Shown: positions 1 through 10,376, counted from the stretch's first letter. The stretch: 64,000 nt of DNA from Bolinopsis microptera (GCF_026151205.1 NC_087083.1:1674001-1738000); one strand, 5' to 3'. Translations and numbers: made by a program. The notes: generated by a model not told the origin, from the sequence alone.

Positions 1-2339
1 GAAATGAAAAAAATATTAGGCTAGAAGATTGCTCCTCAAACGAAATATTGAAAATCATAAGCGAGTTCGAAAATGGTAAAGCCAGTGACATTCCCATAAG
101 TGTAGTAAAAAAGTCATCTCATGTAATCGCACCTGTATTATCGAATTACTTCAATATCCTTATGACCAAAGGTATATTTCCTGATGTCCTGAAAACTGGT
201 AAAATAACACCTGTATATAAGAAAGGTAACCCAGAAGAAATTGAGAACTACCGTCCTATCTCCACACTGTCCGTCTTCGGTAAGATCTTTGAAAAGCTCA
301 TATATTCTAGAATATACGGATTTGTTAGCTCCCAGGGAGTTATATCGAAGACGCAGTTTGGATTTAGGAAATCTCACTCTACATCTCATGCAGTCAATTA
401 CTCTGTAAATTTGATTACGAAATCTCTTAAACTTAAGAATCATGTTTTAGGAATATTCATTGACCTAAGCAAAGCTTTTGACACTATCGACCATTCAACA
501 CTTCTTATAAAACTAGAGGGATGTGGAGTGAGAGGAGTTGCAAATAACCTCATTAAAAGCTACTTGACAAACAGGCAACAATACACCGAAGTTGTAGGAG
601 AAAAATCAGATACCCTATCTATTCAATTTGGTGTCCCACAGGGTTCAATTCTTGGACCTCTCCTATTTCTTCTTTATATGAACGACATCACAAACAGTTC
701 TAAACTAGGATCATTTGTTACCTTTGCTGATGATACCAATATATTTGTTGTCGGAAAAACAAAACGTGAGGCATATGAACGAGGAAATGAGCTTTTGTCA
801 TCATTAAAGTCTTATATGAGAGCGAATAAGTTACATATAAACATGTCTAAGTGCTGCTACATACACTTCAAACCCACCATGGCAGGTTCTAAGTTAGAGA
901 CTTTATCACACCCTGAAGTTGTATTAACTATAGACAACTTTCCAATCAAAAAGGTTTCATCCGCAAAATTTCTGGGTGTTATAATTGACGAGAACCTATC
1001 ATGGGAAGATCACATCAAAGCACTTAAGCGAACTCTAAATCATTCCACATCCACTTTATGTAGACTTCGCTGCTCCCTTCCAGAATTTCTACACCAACAA
1101 TTATATTATACTCTGTTCGAATCACATCTTTCCTACTGTATATCTGTATGGGGTGGGGCAGCGAAACAACGTATAAGCTCATTATTTACTGCTCAGAAGT
1201 ACTGTCTCAGAGTACTATTTGGTGACAGGCTGGCGTACCTTGATAAGTTTAAGACTTGTGCACGTACTAGGCCTATAGGACACCAGAAACTTGACCAAAA
1301 ATTTTTCATAAAAGAGCACACCAAACCGATATTTAAGCATAATAATATTCTAGCTATACAAAATCTCTATACATACCACAGTTACCTCGAGCTCTACAAG
1401 ATAATGAAATTCCGTGCTCCAATATCCTTACATGAAGGTTACACGTGTTCCTCGAGGAAACCCTGCCTTCTAATCTGTCAGGCAGACCCACCTGACAATC
1501 ACAACACTAGATCAACCAAAATTTTTAACATTTTAACCCCAAAATTCAGAATGACTGACTTTACTACTAGTGTAATGTGCTTGCGAGGTAAGCTAAAACG
1601 TGCGCTATTAACGAATCAACATAATCACGCCCTGCTTGATTGGACTGTCAAAGATTTTGACTGCGCAAATCTTATTTCCCAAACATTATAACTGGCTGGT
1701 CACACACATCTCAATTAAAATTACCCTAGGCTACTGTTTTCCAAGTCTTGTCCTGTGAGTAAAGTATGTGTGAGAAAGTTTTAATAAAATTATTGTATAT
1801 TTACTTTTGAATTTTAAAAATCTAATTTGAGAATGAAGTTTAAAGAAATTTTAATTAGCACTGTATAGTTTAAGATATTTATAGCTTATTATAACCATTG
1901 ATACAAAGGCCATAATCTTTCGCCAGCTCTCCAATATCCACCTTGAAAGCTTGAAGCTGCATTTTATATCCTTGAACTACACAATATAAACCAAAGAATG
2001 TTTTAGTGTAGACTTTTTGTCACAACAAGACTGCAACCTATAATAACAACTATAAACAGAACCCCTAATGTTTGCTTACAATTTTTCTTCTAGTCCTAAT
2101 CTGAGCCTTGTCTCTATAAACTTAACTGAACTAGCGTTTCGGTGTGTGCAAAAGCTTCCAGGCACGCGCATTCCTTGCCCCGTTAGTTACCTGTCCTTCC
2201 AAAACCAAACTAGCAGTCAAGGACAAAAAGTCATACACCAAATGGGCATTATATTTTATGAATTGTTTTACATCTTTTTATTCTGTAAAAATGTGCTAAA
2301 ATTAAATTTCTTGTTTCATTGAAATTTCTTGTTTCATTG
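1..2339 (+). mobile_element. CR1-like non-LTR retrotransposon, copy 1 (3' part)
   Basis: This is the 3' portion of a non-LTR retrotransposon whose 5' part lies outside the window. It has an RT open frame to 1691, a ~610-bp 3' untranslated region, and a terminal direct repeat of an 18-bp unit (2304-2321 and 2322-2339). Short tandem repeats at the 3' end instead of poly-A are typical of CR1/L2 elements. The protein is clearly related to the second element at 2384-6650 but differs at many positions, so the two are separate insertions of related subfamilies and not a recent tandem duplication. Confidence 0.85.
3..1691 (+). CDS. Reverse transcriptase, C-terminal part (CR1-like ORF2)
   Basis: The frame is open from the window edge, so no start codon is shown. 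It covers most of the RT and the C-terminal tail of a CR1-like ORF2. Visible motifs are the catalytic aspartate block GIFIDLSKAFDTIDH, the GVPQGSILGPLLFLLYMND block, and the FADDTN active-site box (FADD in place of YADD). After it come the thumb and the conserved KFLGVIIDENLSW segment. There is no frameshift or internal stop. The protein normally makes cDNA by target-primed reverse transcription in the nucleus. The endonuclease domain should lie upstream of the window. Activity cannot be judged because the 5' half is not visible. Confidence 0.9.
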   Translation, partial: NEKNIRLEDCSSNEILKIISEFENGKASDIPISVVKKSSHVIAPVLSNYFNILMTKGIFPDVLKTGKITPVYKKGNPEEIENYRPISTLSVFGKIFEKLIYSRIYGFVSSQGVISKTQFGFRKSHSTSHAVNYSVNLITKSLKLKNHVLGIFIDLSKAFDTIDHSTLLIKLEGCGVRGVANNLIKSYLTNRQQYTEVVGEKSDTLSIQFGVPQGSILGPLLFLLYMNDITNSSKLGSFVTFADDTNIFVVGKTKREAYERGNELLSSLKSYMRANKLHINMSKCCYIHFKPTMAGSKLETLSHPEVVLTIDNFPIKKVSSAKFLGVIIDENLSWEDHIKALKRTLNHSTSTLCRLRCSLPEFLHQQLYYTLFESHLSYCISVWGGAAKQRISSLFTAQKYCLRVLFGDRLAYLDKFKTCARTRPIGHQKLDQKFFIKEHTKPIFKHNNILAIQNLYTYHSYLELYKIMKFRAPISLHEGYTCSSRKPCLLICQADPPDNHNTRSTKIFNILTPKFRMTDFTTSVMCLRGKLKRALLTNQHNHALLDWTVKDFDCANLISQTL

Positions 2340-2383
2340 GTCTATAAAACTACCACTAGGTATAATAGGTCAATAAATTAAAA

Positions 2384-3241
2384 GTGGTTTATAAAACTAC
2401 CACTGTGCGAATCCCTTCTCTTCTTGCCAACTCGAAAATCGTCACGATCTCAATTGGTGCGACTAGAACTGTGCTTTTTGAATCCAAACAAGACAAAGAC
2501 CTAGATCCTATTGAGCTTGATGTGAAGTCTAACTCACTTTATACTATGACAAGGTCTTCACAAAATTGGTACCGCCACGGTGTGCCAAAATTACCTGATG
2601 ATAACCCAACAGAGGAGAGATTTTCGATCACCTTCAGATCTCTAAGCAGCCAGTCTCGACGAAGCATCGTTTTAATCGGTGATTCGAATACCAAAGATGT
2701 CAACTTTGGGGATGGTGCAGGTAAAGTTGGTCATTCCTTCCCTGGTAAACGAGTCAAGGCTGCCCGTGTCAAAGACATCGATCCACACCTGTGTGCTGGA
2801 TTCTCCAACGCTTTCCTTATGTGTGGTACCAACGATCTACGCTGTGAAAACGTAAGAAATGTCTCAGATATCCACGAGACAGTGTCAACTTTAAAGAACA
2901 AACTAACTGAAATACGTCAATTGTGTCCACTTACTAACATTTTTGTTGTACCTGTTTTACCATCAAGAATCCAAGAAATGAATAAAAATATAATGCTCTA
3001 CAACAACTTGGTACAGGAGATGATAAAGAACTGTTTTCCTAATATTTGGTTTCAGGGTATGTATGGTTTTTTAGATAACAATAAGCTATTATCGGTTAAG
3101 TTCACTAGGGGTAACGACACGATTCACTTAGGAAGTAGAGGTTTAGCTAAGTTTGTAAGCCACATGAAAAACTGTGTGTTTCTGAAGGAAAAGGTGTCTA
3201 GGGAGTCAGCACAGAGGGTTGGATCCACTGGTCCAACCTAA
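2384..3241 (+). CDS. CR1-like ORF1: AlkB-like C-terminal half plus SGNH hydrolase, 5'-truncated
   Basis: The frame opens at a GTG and no ATG precedes the first domain, so the beginning is missing. Residues 12-90 match the C-terminal half of AlkB-type 2-oxoglutarate/Fe(II) dioxygenases: a TISIGATR strand, a SLYTM turn, a histidine in NWYRHGVPK, and an arginine-rich ERFSITFR strand that would bind 2-oxoglutarate. The upstream HxD iron-binding motif is lost. Residues 95-270 form an SGNH-type esterase: IGDSNTKD (nucleophile Ser), MCGTNDLR (Asn) and DTIHLGSRG (Asp-x-x-His). Esterase domains are known in CR1 ORF1. The AlkB part is my recognition of motifs and would need a profile search. ORF1 proteins normally bind element RNA. 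Confidence 0.78.
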   Translation: MVYKTTTVRIPSLLANSKIVTISIGATRTVLFESKQDKDLDPIELDVKSNSLYTMTRSSQNWYRHGVPKLPDDNPTEERFSITFRSLSSQSRRSIVLIGDSNTKDVNFGDGAGKVGHSFPGKRVKAARVKDIDPHLCAGFSNAFLMCGTNDLRCENVRNVSDIHETVSTLKNKLTEIRQLCPLTNIFVVPVLPSRIQEMNKNIMLYNNLVQEMIKNCFPNIWFQGMYGFLDNNKLLSVKFTRGNDTIHLGSRGLAKFVSHMKNCVFLKEKVSRESAQRVGSTGPT

Positions 3242-3254
3242 CCGACACATAACT

Positions 3255-6200
3255 ATGATCATGAAATTAATTAAGGAGGTCTGTGAGCCATGCTCAAGGC
3301 CCATCAACATTGGGCAGCCCCTACTGGAATGTGAAGCCTGTCGGACAGCTATTCATACTAAATGTTTTAAAGTAGCAGGTTTCTGCCCCACCAATGGTCT
3401 ATGGGTATGTAAGGTTTGTTCACTGAACGTGATACCACGCTACAACCCCTTCTCTGGGATGATTAGTGATGGTGGTGATAAATTCTACGTAGATGAAGGT
3501 GGATGTGATGACGAAACTATTCAAAAAATTTCGAATGTTCTAGACCAATGTCAGAGCTATTCTACAACTGATCTTAATAGGGTAGTCAGGGAGCTTCAAA
3601 ACTCATGTAATCCTTCATCCACACACTCAAAATTCACATCCTACTTTGTCAACTTAGATGGTAACAAAACCAACTTCGATTGTCTTAATGTTGAACTCAA
3701 ACGGATTGAACTAAATTTCTCTGTAATTGGTATTGCTGAAACAAACACAGATGAACCTCTTAAAGAACTATACAGAATACCGCAATACAACAGTTTTTAT
3801 CAGGTCACTCAGGAGAACAAGCTGAAAGGGACTGGTGTTGCCCTGTATGTAGCAAATCACCTTAATGCAGAAGTCATAGAAAATCTTGGCTACTGCACGC
3901 CTGATATTGAATCAATCTTTGTTAAGATCACTCAATCATCCAGCAAGCTCACACTCATCTCAGGGGTCATCTATCGCCCTCCTAATGGTGACATTCATAA
4001 TTTCCTTAAGTCATTTGATCACATATGTAAACTCCTCCCTAAATCTGGTGTACGTATAATGGGGGACTTTAATGTTGACCTTCTTAAAGTGAATGGTGAT
4101 GCTGGTCATGGCAACTATACTCTTTTTGAAGAATGCTTATTTAGAAATGGTTTCGCTCCCGTTATTTCGATACCTACACATGAGAGACCAAATTGCAAAC
4201 CATCTTGTATTGACAACATCCTCACGAATGACCCTGGTAACTGTGTTCTCTCAGGTTGTATAACAGATAGAATTGGTGACCATGCTCCAACATTTGAATT
4301 CACTGACATCGAATTTGAGGTTGGTCCAAAAAGTGAAAAACATGTCCAGTACTACGACTTCAGTAATGCCAACCTTAATAAATTCCTAACCCTACTGAAC
4401 ACTGACCTCTCAAAGCTCCACACTTCTCATGAATTCTCGGATTTTACTAAATTATTTGATCGTGTACTTGATGCAACATGCAAACTTGTAAAGCCAAAAA
4501 CTACTAAACGGAATCCTATCAATAACCCCTGGATAACAGATAGTATCTCAGCAGCCGTTGAAAAAAAACATGAATTAAAAGATAACTGGATTACATCTAA
4601 AACTAAGGCAAACCCTGATGGAGACCATGTTCTCGAACAAACCTTCAAAGTATACCGAAGGATCCTCAAATCTGTAATTAACTCTGCAAAAAATACTTAC
4701 TCTTGCAACCAAATCATAGAAAATAAGCACGACCGTAAGAAGACATGGCAGATCATTAATGAACTTAGAGGGAAGTGTAAAAAGACTATAAAACCCTCAT
4801 TTATAATCGACAACAGAAAAATAACAGATAGAAGGGTTATTGCAAACGAGTTCAACAAATACTTTAACTCAATTGCCTCCACTCTAAATGAATCAATAGC
4901 TGACCTGCCTATACAGGCTTCTGAATTTTCAACATTTGAAGACTACCTCCTGCCATCCAACAATAACTCTATATTCCTATCTGACTGTTCACATACTGAG
5001 CTCATGGAAATAATTTCCAAGTTGGAAAATGGCAAATCTAGTGATATTCCGATCCGTATAATCAAAAAGTCAGCTCATTTAATCTGCCCTGTTTTAGCCC
5101 AACATTTCAACAAACTCATGATGAGCGGGGTATTTCCTGATGTTTTGAAAGTTGGTAAAGTTACTCCCATATTTAAGAAAGGAAACCAAGAGGATGTAGG
5201 AAACTACAGACCTGTCTCTACACTGCCTATATTTGGTAAGATATTTGAAAAAGTGATATACAGCCGTATCTACAGTTTCGCTCTGTCACAAAATATCCTT
5301 GATGAAAACCAATTTGGCTTCCGCAAGTCCCATTCTACTAGCCATGCTGTTAACTACTCTGTTAGGATTATTGAAGATAGCATAAAAAAACGAAACCATG
5401 TTCTAGGAATATTTATAGATTTGAGTAAAGCATTTGATACAATTGACCATAGTACACTCCTAACAAAACTAGATAGGTATGGAATAAGAGGCAATGCAAA
5501 CTGTCTTATTAAAAGCTACTTATCAAATAGAACACAGTATACAGAAGTCCTTAATGAAAAATCCGAAAACCTTATCATTAAATATGGAGTTCCACAAGGC
5601 TCTGTTTTGGGACCGCTCCTTTTTCTTCTATACATAAATGATATTGCCAATTCCTCGGATTTAGGAACCTTCATACTATTTGCTGACGACACCAACATTT
5701 TTATTGATGGAAAAACTGTAGAAGAAGCTTATGAGAAAGGCAACAAATTGCTAAGCTGTATAAAAAAGTATATGATCCTTAACAAACTTCACATCAACAT
5801 GTCAAAGTGCTGTTATATGCATTTTAAACCAAAGGCTAGTAAACCAGTAGAATTGCCAGATTCGCTTCAACTCCATATTGATGGCTTTCCAATTAAAAAA
5901 ACCAAAGCAACTAAGTTTCTTGGAGTTGTTATTGACGAACAGCTTTCCTGGGGGCCTCATATAACAGCACTTAAACGAAAGTTAAACTATGCCTCTGCCA
6001 CCTTAAATAGAATTAGGGACTCTGTACCAAAGGAACTCCATAAAGACCTCTACCACACACTATTTGAATCCCACCTCACATATTGTATCTCAGTTTGGGG
6101 TGATGCAGCACTCTTTAGGACAGCAAGTATCTGGCTGTCTCAGAAGCACTGTGTACGGGTCCTCTTTGGTGATAAAGAGGCATACCTAAACAAGTTCCTT

Positions 6201-6650
6201 ACATGTGCAAGAACAAGAGAGTTTGACAGCCAGGCACTTGACCATACATTCTTCCAACTAGAGCACTGTAAACCACTTTTCAAGCAACAAAACATCCTGG
6301 CTTTCAAAAATTTATATACATATCACACATTTATGGAAGTTTTTAAAATACTAAAACTAAGGTGCCCAGCATCACTGCAACAGCATTATCAGTCATCTTC
6401 TAGAAAGGAAACCACTATCATTTCACAACTCCCATCTAATGACTTTATATCAAGATCCACCAAAATTTGGAACACAATTGCACCTAAACTTAAGCTCTTT
6501 GACTACTCCTACAAGATTAGCCTTGCTAAAAGTCGCCTGAAAAAGGCACTTCTAAAGCTGCAACATGCTTATAATGATTCGGCATGGACCACAAGCGATT
6601 ATGACATAATGCAGCTGTCATTTGAAAACAATCCCCTTCATCAAATTTAA
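3255..6650 (+). CDS. CR1-like ORF2: PHD finger, APE-type endonuclease, reverse transcriptase
   Basis: Intact 1131-residue protein. The reading frame opens at 3219 with a TTG, but the first ATG is at 3255, 13 nt after the ORF1 stop, so termination-reinitiation is a reasonable expectation. Residues ~10-55 form a C4HC3 PHD finger (CEPC, CEAC, HTKC, CKVC). Residues ~125-365 are an endonuclease/exonuclease/phosphatase domain with IAETN, IMGDFNVDLL and IGDHAPT, which nicks target DNA. Residues ~600-880 are the RT with FIDLSKAFDTIDH, GVPQGSVLGPLLFLLYIND and FADDTNIF. No frameshift or stop is present, so this copy could supply functional enzyme in trans even though ORF1 is truncated. Confidence 0.92.
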   Translation: MIMKLIKEVCEPCSRPINIGQPLLECEACRTAIHTKCFKVAGFCPTNGLWVCKVCSLNVIPRYNPFSGMISDGGDKFYVDEGGCDDETIQKISNVLDQCQSYSTTDLNRVVRELQNSCNPSSTHSKFTSYFVNLDGNKTNFDCLNVELKRIELNFSVIGIAETNTDEPLKELYRIPQYNSFYQVTQENKLKGTGVALYVANHLNAEVIENLGYCTPDIESIFVKITQSSSKLTLISGVIYRPPNGDIHNFLKSFDHICKLLPKSGVRIMGDFNVDLLKVNGDAGHGNYTLFEECLFRNGFAPVISIPTHERPNCKPSCIDNILTNDPGNCVLSGCITDRIGDHAPTFEFTDIEFEVGPKSEKHVQYYDFSNANLNKFLTLLNTDLSKLHTSHEFSDFTKLFDRVLDATCKLVKPKTTKRNPINNPWITDSISAAVEKKHELKDNWITSKTKANPDGDHVLEQTFKVYRRILKSVINSAKNTYSCNQIIENKHDRKKTWQIINELRGKCKKTIKPSFIIDNRKITDRRVIANEFNKYFNSIASTLNESIADLPIQASEFSTFEDYLLPSNNNSIFLSDCSHTELMEIISKLENGKSSDIPIRIIKKSAHLICPVLAQHFNKLMMSGVFPDVLKVGKVTPIFKKGNQEDVGNYRPVSTLPIFGKIFEKVIYSRIYSFALSQNILDENQFGFRKSHSTSHAVNYSVRIIEDSIKKRNHVLGIFIDLSKAFDTIDHSTLLTKLDRYGIRGNANCLIKSYLSNRTQYTEVLNEKSENLIIKYGVPQGSVLGPLLFLLYINDIANSSDLGTFILFADDTNIFIDGKTVEEAYEKGNKLLSCIKKYMILNKLHINMSKCCYMHFKPKASKPVELPDSLQLHIDGFPIKKTKATKFLGVVIDEQLSWGPHITALKRKLNYASATLNRIRDSVPKELHKDLYHTLFESHLTYCISVWGDAALFRTASIWLSQKHCVRVLFGDKEAYLNKFLTCARTREFDSQALDHTFFQLEHCKPLFKQQNILAFKNLYTYHTFMEVFKILKLRCPASLQQHYQSSSRKETTIISQLPSNDFISRSTKIWNTIAPKLKLFDYSYKISLAKSRLKKALLKLQHAYNDSAWTTSDYDIMQLSFENNPLHQI

Positions 6651-7370
6651 TCCAGTGATCTCGGCCCACAGGCTCCTCCTATTAAACAATTTTGATTTTG
6701 GTAAATGTGTGCTGACTCCACCACCTATGTATTTAACCTAATATTTAGTGTATTACAGGTAGAAATTGACTTAGGTAGGTATTTTTCTCTTAGGTAGATA
6801 TTAAGAATTTGGATAATTTCTTAATTGTATGACTATTTCCATTACTGAGACGTTTTTAATATTTAATTTAGGAGGGTTTTTGGAATTTTTTTAGGACTGG
6901 TTCACAGAGTGAACAGATTCCAGATTTATATATTTTTAAACTGATATTTAATAAATGATTAAAAGAACAAATTTTAAAGTTGCCATTAGATCCAAAAATA
7001 CACCCATTATGCTCACTTAAAAACAACTCTAAATCAGTAGGCTGTCACTCTATTAATGCACCACACCGCTACCTCCACTGCACTAATAGTTAAACAATAA
7101 ATTCTACAATCCTAATTTTGTGTCGTGATGGAGACCGGTGTTCATACAAAACATTTACTAGGTTGCCGTTTGGTGTGAGCAATAGCGAACAGCACGCACA
7201 CTCCTTTGCCCCGTCAACCTATATCTAATCTATTTAAAGAGTGACAACCATACTGCACATTGAATTAGGATTCCGTTAAATATCAAATTGATTTATTGTA
7301 AACTTGTTTAATCTGTAATAAATGGCATAAAATTGAAATTTTTGTTTAACTGAAATTTTTGTTTAACTGA
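6651..7370 (+). repeat. 3' UTR and terminal tandem repeat of CR1-like copy 2
   Basis: Non-coding, AT-rich sequence ending in two copies of a 17-bp unit that starts GAAATTTTTGTTTAACT. The block from about 6870 to 7370 is repeated with few changes at 9627-9978 (with an internal gap) and 9979-10266. That recurrence defines the conserved 3' end of this family. Confidence 0.85.
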
Positions 7371-7484
7371 GTTAAAACATGTCAGTCATGTGCAAAATCA
7401 ATCAGAATGGTAAGGTGGTCAAAAAGGGAATATCCTTTCGACATAAATTATATATGCCTCAGATTTAAAAGAATTAGAAGATAC

Positions 7485-8427
7485 TTAGTTATCGTCGACT
7501 ATGATTGCAGTGTAAAATTTGTCATATGAATTGTCGACGGTGTAATTAGGGTCTGTTGTTATAGATGAGAGTAGCTGTTTCTTATACGAATCACTTAAGC
7601 TTTTAACATCGGGCAGATTTCGTAGATCTGTTGGAACATTATTCCAACATTTTGCCCCCAAGTATTGAAAGTTTTTATGTGATGTTGATCTATTAACATA
7701 TAGGTTGCAGCTTTCGCCGCTCCTAGTACCTCCTGATATGTAACTAAATTTGTTCATAAAGTTTGTAGGACAATTGTCATGGATGATTCTAAACATATAA
7801 TTTGACAGATGGAGTTGTCGTCTAAGATGGAGTGGTAACCATTTCATGTCTCTATAAACATTAAGGCTGCTCTCTGTTTGTGGAACGTTGAGAGCTATTT
7901 TGGCTACCTTTTTGTACAGAGTGTCAAGTTCAGCAAGTTTTGTCTTGCCAGCTCTACAATAGATCGTGTCTAAATAATCGAATTGTGGCAACATGAGTGC
8001 ATTGGCAAACATTTTCCTATATTTAATGGGTAGCAGTGCTTTGCTTCTATACATGGCACCAATTCTCTTCATGACCTTCCTAATAATATAATCTACATGG
8101 CTTTTGAAGTTTAATTTACTATCTAGAATGAGGCCAAGATATTTTGTCTCTTTGCACTCCTTGATTGTGAAAGTTACCTCATTACATTCAATGGTTAATT
8201 CATCATGTTGATCAACAGAATCAAACAATAGGAATTCAGTCTTCTTTTCATTGAGTGATAATTTATTAACACTGAGCCATTTAAAGATTGTCATAAGTTC
8301 TATTTTCATGTTTATAAATGTGCTTCTGCAGGTTTGATCAAAGAATAGTGCACCATCATCTGCAAATAGAAAGGGCTTAGATAGGTTACAGGCATAAATG
8401 ATGTCATTTATGAAGATACTAAATAAT
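7485..8427 (-). pseudogene. Reverse-transcriptase fragment of a different non-LTR element
   Basis: On the minus strand a continuous frame runs from about 8427 to a stop at 7485. Its upstream part, before the first Met at 8309, still reads IFINDI and then the catalytic FADDGALFF box. Downstream are SVNKLSLNEKKTEFLLF and TKYLGLILDSKLNFKSHV, the usual RT palm-thumb region. The element is 5'-truncated just before the FADD box, and the endonuclease and fingers are missing. Its sequence differs clearly from both CR1 copies upstream. It lies tail to tail with CR1 copy 2, about 110 bp apart. Confidence 0.85.
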
Positions 8428-8495
8428 ATTATTGATTATATATGTTTACACTAGCCTATATTATGATGGAGATATACATTATATAATTGCTCCAA

Positions 8496-9460
8496 GGCAA
8501 TTCAGTAGTGTGGCATAACACGGTTAAGGCACGGTTAACGCACGGTTAAGGCACAGTTAAGGCACGGTTAAGGCACGGTTAAGGCACGGTTAAGGCACAA
8601 GGGTTACATAAGGCACGGTTAACGCACGGTTAACGCACGGTTAAGGCACGGTTAAGGCACAAACTGCCCAAAAGCAACCATTATGGTCACTTAAGGCACG
8701 GTTAACGCACGGTTAACGCACGGTTGGGGAAATATAACATATAAACATACAAGTGGTTAACTAAGGCACGGTTAAGGCACGGCTAGGGAACAAGGGTTAC
8801 ATAAGGCACGGTTGAGACACGGTCACTTAAGGCACGGTTAATGCACAGTTAAGGCACGGTTAAGGCACAAACTGCCCAAAAGCAACCATTGTGGTCGCCT
8901 AAGGCACGGTTAACGCACGGTTGGGGAAATATAACCTAAAAACATACAAGTGGTTAACTAAGGCACATGATCTGAATGTGACGATCTGTAAATTTTACAG
9001 TGCGATTCCCGCTATGAATAAATTTTCTAATTGTAAAGCAACAGCCCTGCTTCGTTTGACCGTCCTATATTTGAAATCCTTATCTCGATTAACGATCTCT
9101 TCAAGTAACAAGGCTCTTCAAATTAAGTTAACATCTCCTAGAGCTCTGCCTTATGTAACCCTTGTTCCCTAGCCGTGCCTTAACCGTGCCTTAGTTAACC
9201 ACTTGTATGTTTATATTTCTTGTATGTTATATTTCCCCAACCGTGCGTTAACCGTGCGTTAACCGTGCCTTAAGCGACCATAATGGTTGCTTTTGGGCAG
9301 TTTGTGCCTTAACCGTGCCTTAACCGTGCGTTAACCGTGCGTTAACCGTGCCTTAAGAACCGTGCCTTATGTAACCCTTGTGCCTTAACCGTGCCTTAAC
9401 CGTGCCTTAACTGTGCCTTAACCGTGCCTTAACCGTGTTATGCCACACTACTGAATTGCC
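8496..9460. mobile_element. Foldback element with minisatellite arms and 8-bp target duplication
   Basis: A 965-bp element begins GGCAATTCAGTAGTGTGGCA and ends in its exact reverse complement. It is flanked on both sides by TGCTCCAA (8488-8495 and 9461-9468), a perfect 8-bp target-site duplication. The arms (about 470 and 310 bp) are built from a GGCACGGTTAA/GCACGGTTAAC minisatellite with matching interruptions, such as a block containing ACTGCCCAAAAGCAACCAT. The ~180-bp centre (8968-9150) is unique and codes for nothing obvious. The layout and 8-bp duplication recall sea-urchin TU and Drosophila FB foldback elements. It must be mobilised in trans. Confidence 0.85.
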
Positions 9461-9468
9461 TGCTCCAA

Positions 9469-9626
9469 TATTCAACACTGCTAAACAACAAATACCTACT
9501 CGCCCATAGCTTTAATGCCAAAAACACAAAAGAAAAATAAGCAAAAACGACTATGGGCAAGGAATGAAACACCTCATATTGAGCAAACAATCTATAATAA
9601 GATTTAAATTACAATTGATAATTAAT
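9469..9626. other. Short unannotated spacer
   Basis: AT-rich sequence with a small imperfect inverted repeat (CCCATAG near 9505 with CTATGGG near 9551). No coding or mobile-element signal was seen. Confidence 0.4.
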
Positions 9627-10266
9627 TTTAATATTTGATTTAGGAGGGTTTTTTAATATTTTATAGGACTGGTTCACAGTGTGAACAGATTCCAGATTTA
9701 TATATTTTTTATCTGATATTCAATAAATGATTAAAAGAACCGATTTTAAAGTTGCCATACTGAAGCCTTTAGGTCCAAAAATATATCCATTATGCTCATT
9801 TGAAAACAACTCTAAATCAGTAGGCTGTCACTCTATTAATGCACCACACCACTACCTCCACTGCACTAATAACGTAATTAGGATTACATTAAATATCAAA
9901 TTGATTTATTGTAAACTTGTTTAATCTGTAATAAATGGCATAAAATTGAGATTTTTGTTTAACTGAAATTTTTGTTTAACTGAATAGTTATACAATAAAT
10001 TCTACAATCCTAATTTTGTATCGTGATGGAGACCGGTGTCCATACAAAACATTAACTAGGTTGCCGTTTGGTGTGAGCAATAGGGAACAGCACACACTGC
10101 ACACTCCTTTGCCCCGTCAACCTATATCTAATCTATTCAAAGAGTGACAACCACACTACTGACTACACATTGAATTAGGATTCCTTTAAATATCAAATTG
10201 ATTTATCGTAAACTTGTTTATTCTGTAATAAATGGCATAAAATTGAAATTTTTTTGTTTAACTGAA
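9627..10266 (+). mobile_element. Two truncated CR1-like 3' ends in tandem
   Basis: Both pieces match the 3' UTR of the element at 2340-7370. The first (9627-9978) contains the GGAGGG-rich start and the doubled 17-bp tail but skips an internal ~200-bp block. The second (9979-10266) starts exactly with that skipped block and ends in a single tail unit. This could be two 5'-truncated insertions, or one copy rearranged by an internal duplication. No protein is encoded. Confidence 0.75.
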
Positions 10267-10349
10267 TCATCCTGCTGAATTGTTAAACTGATCTTAAATC
10301 GTAGGTATAATTTACAGAGCACTTCATTTTTTTACATAACTGGTAGTAG

Positions 10350-10376
10350 AAGCTCTTACGGGCAATTTCTGCCTTG
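10350..10376 (+). CDS. Possible 27-nt microexon of unrecognised gene A
   Basis: A pyrimidine-containing acceptor ends in TAG at 10349 and a GTACGT donor starts at 10377. The nine codons between read KLLRAISAL, phase 0 at both ends, which fits the phase-0 start of the next candidate exon at 10529. The small size makes this the weakest exon of the set. Confidence 0.25.

Larger units (their letters stand above)
2340..7370 (+). mobile_element. CR1-like non-LTR retrotransposon, copy 2 (nearly full length)
   Basis: The order is ORF1 (AlkB-like fragment plus SGNH hydrolase), a 13-nt gap, an intact ORF2 (PHD finger, endonuclease, RT), a ~720-bp 3' UTR, and a terminal tandem repeat of a 17-bp unit (7335-7351 and 7352-7368). 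It begins right after the 3' end of copy 1, so either it inserted next to that tail or the join was rearranged. A 47-bp-spaced duplication (ATAAAACTACCACT near 2343 and 2390) marks the 5' junction. ORF1 has no plausible start and its AlkB domain lacks the N-terminal half, so the 5' end is truncated. The same 3' UTR recurs at 9627-10266. Confidence 0.88.

Noticed and set aside
4115-5698. Minus-strand frames under CR1 ORF2
   Set aside because: Antisense shadows of a strongly supported RT protein.
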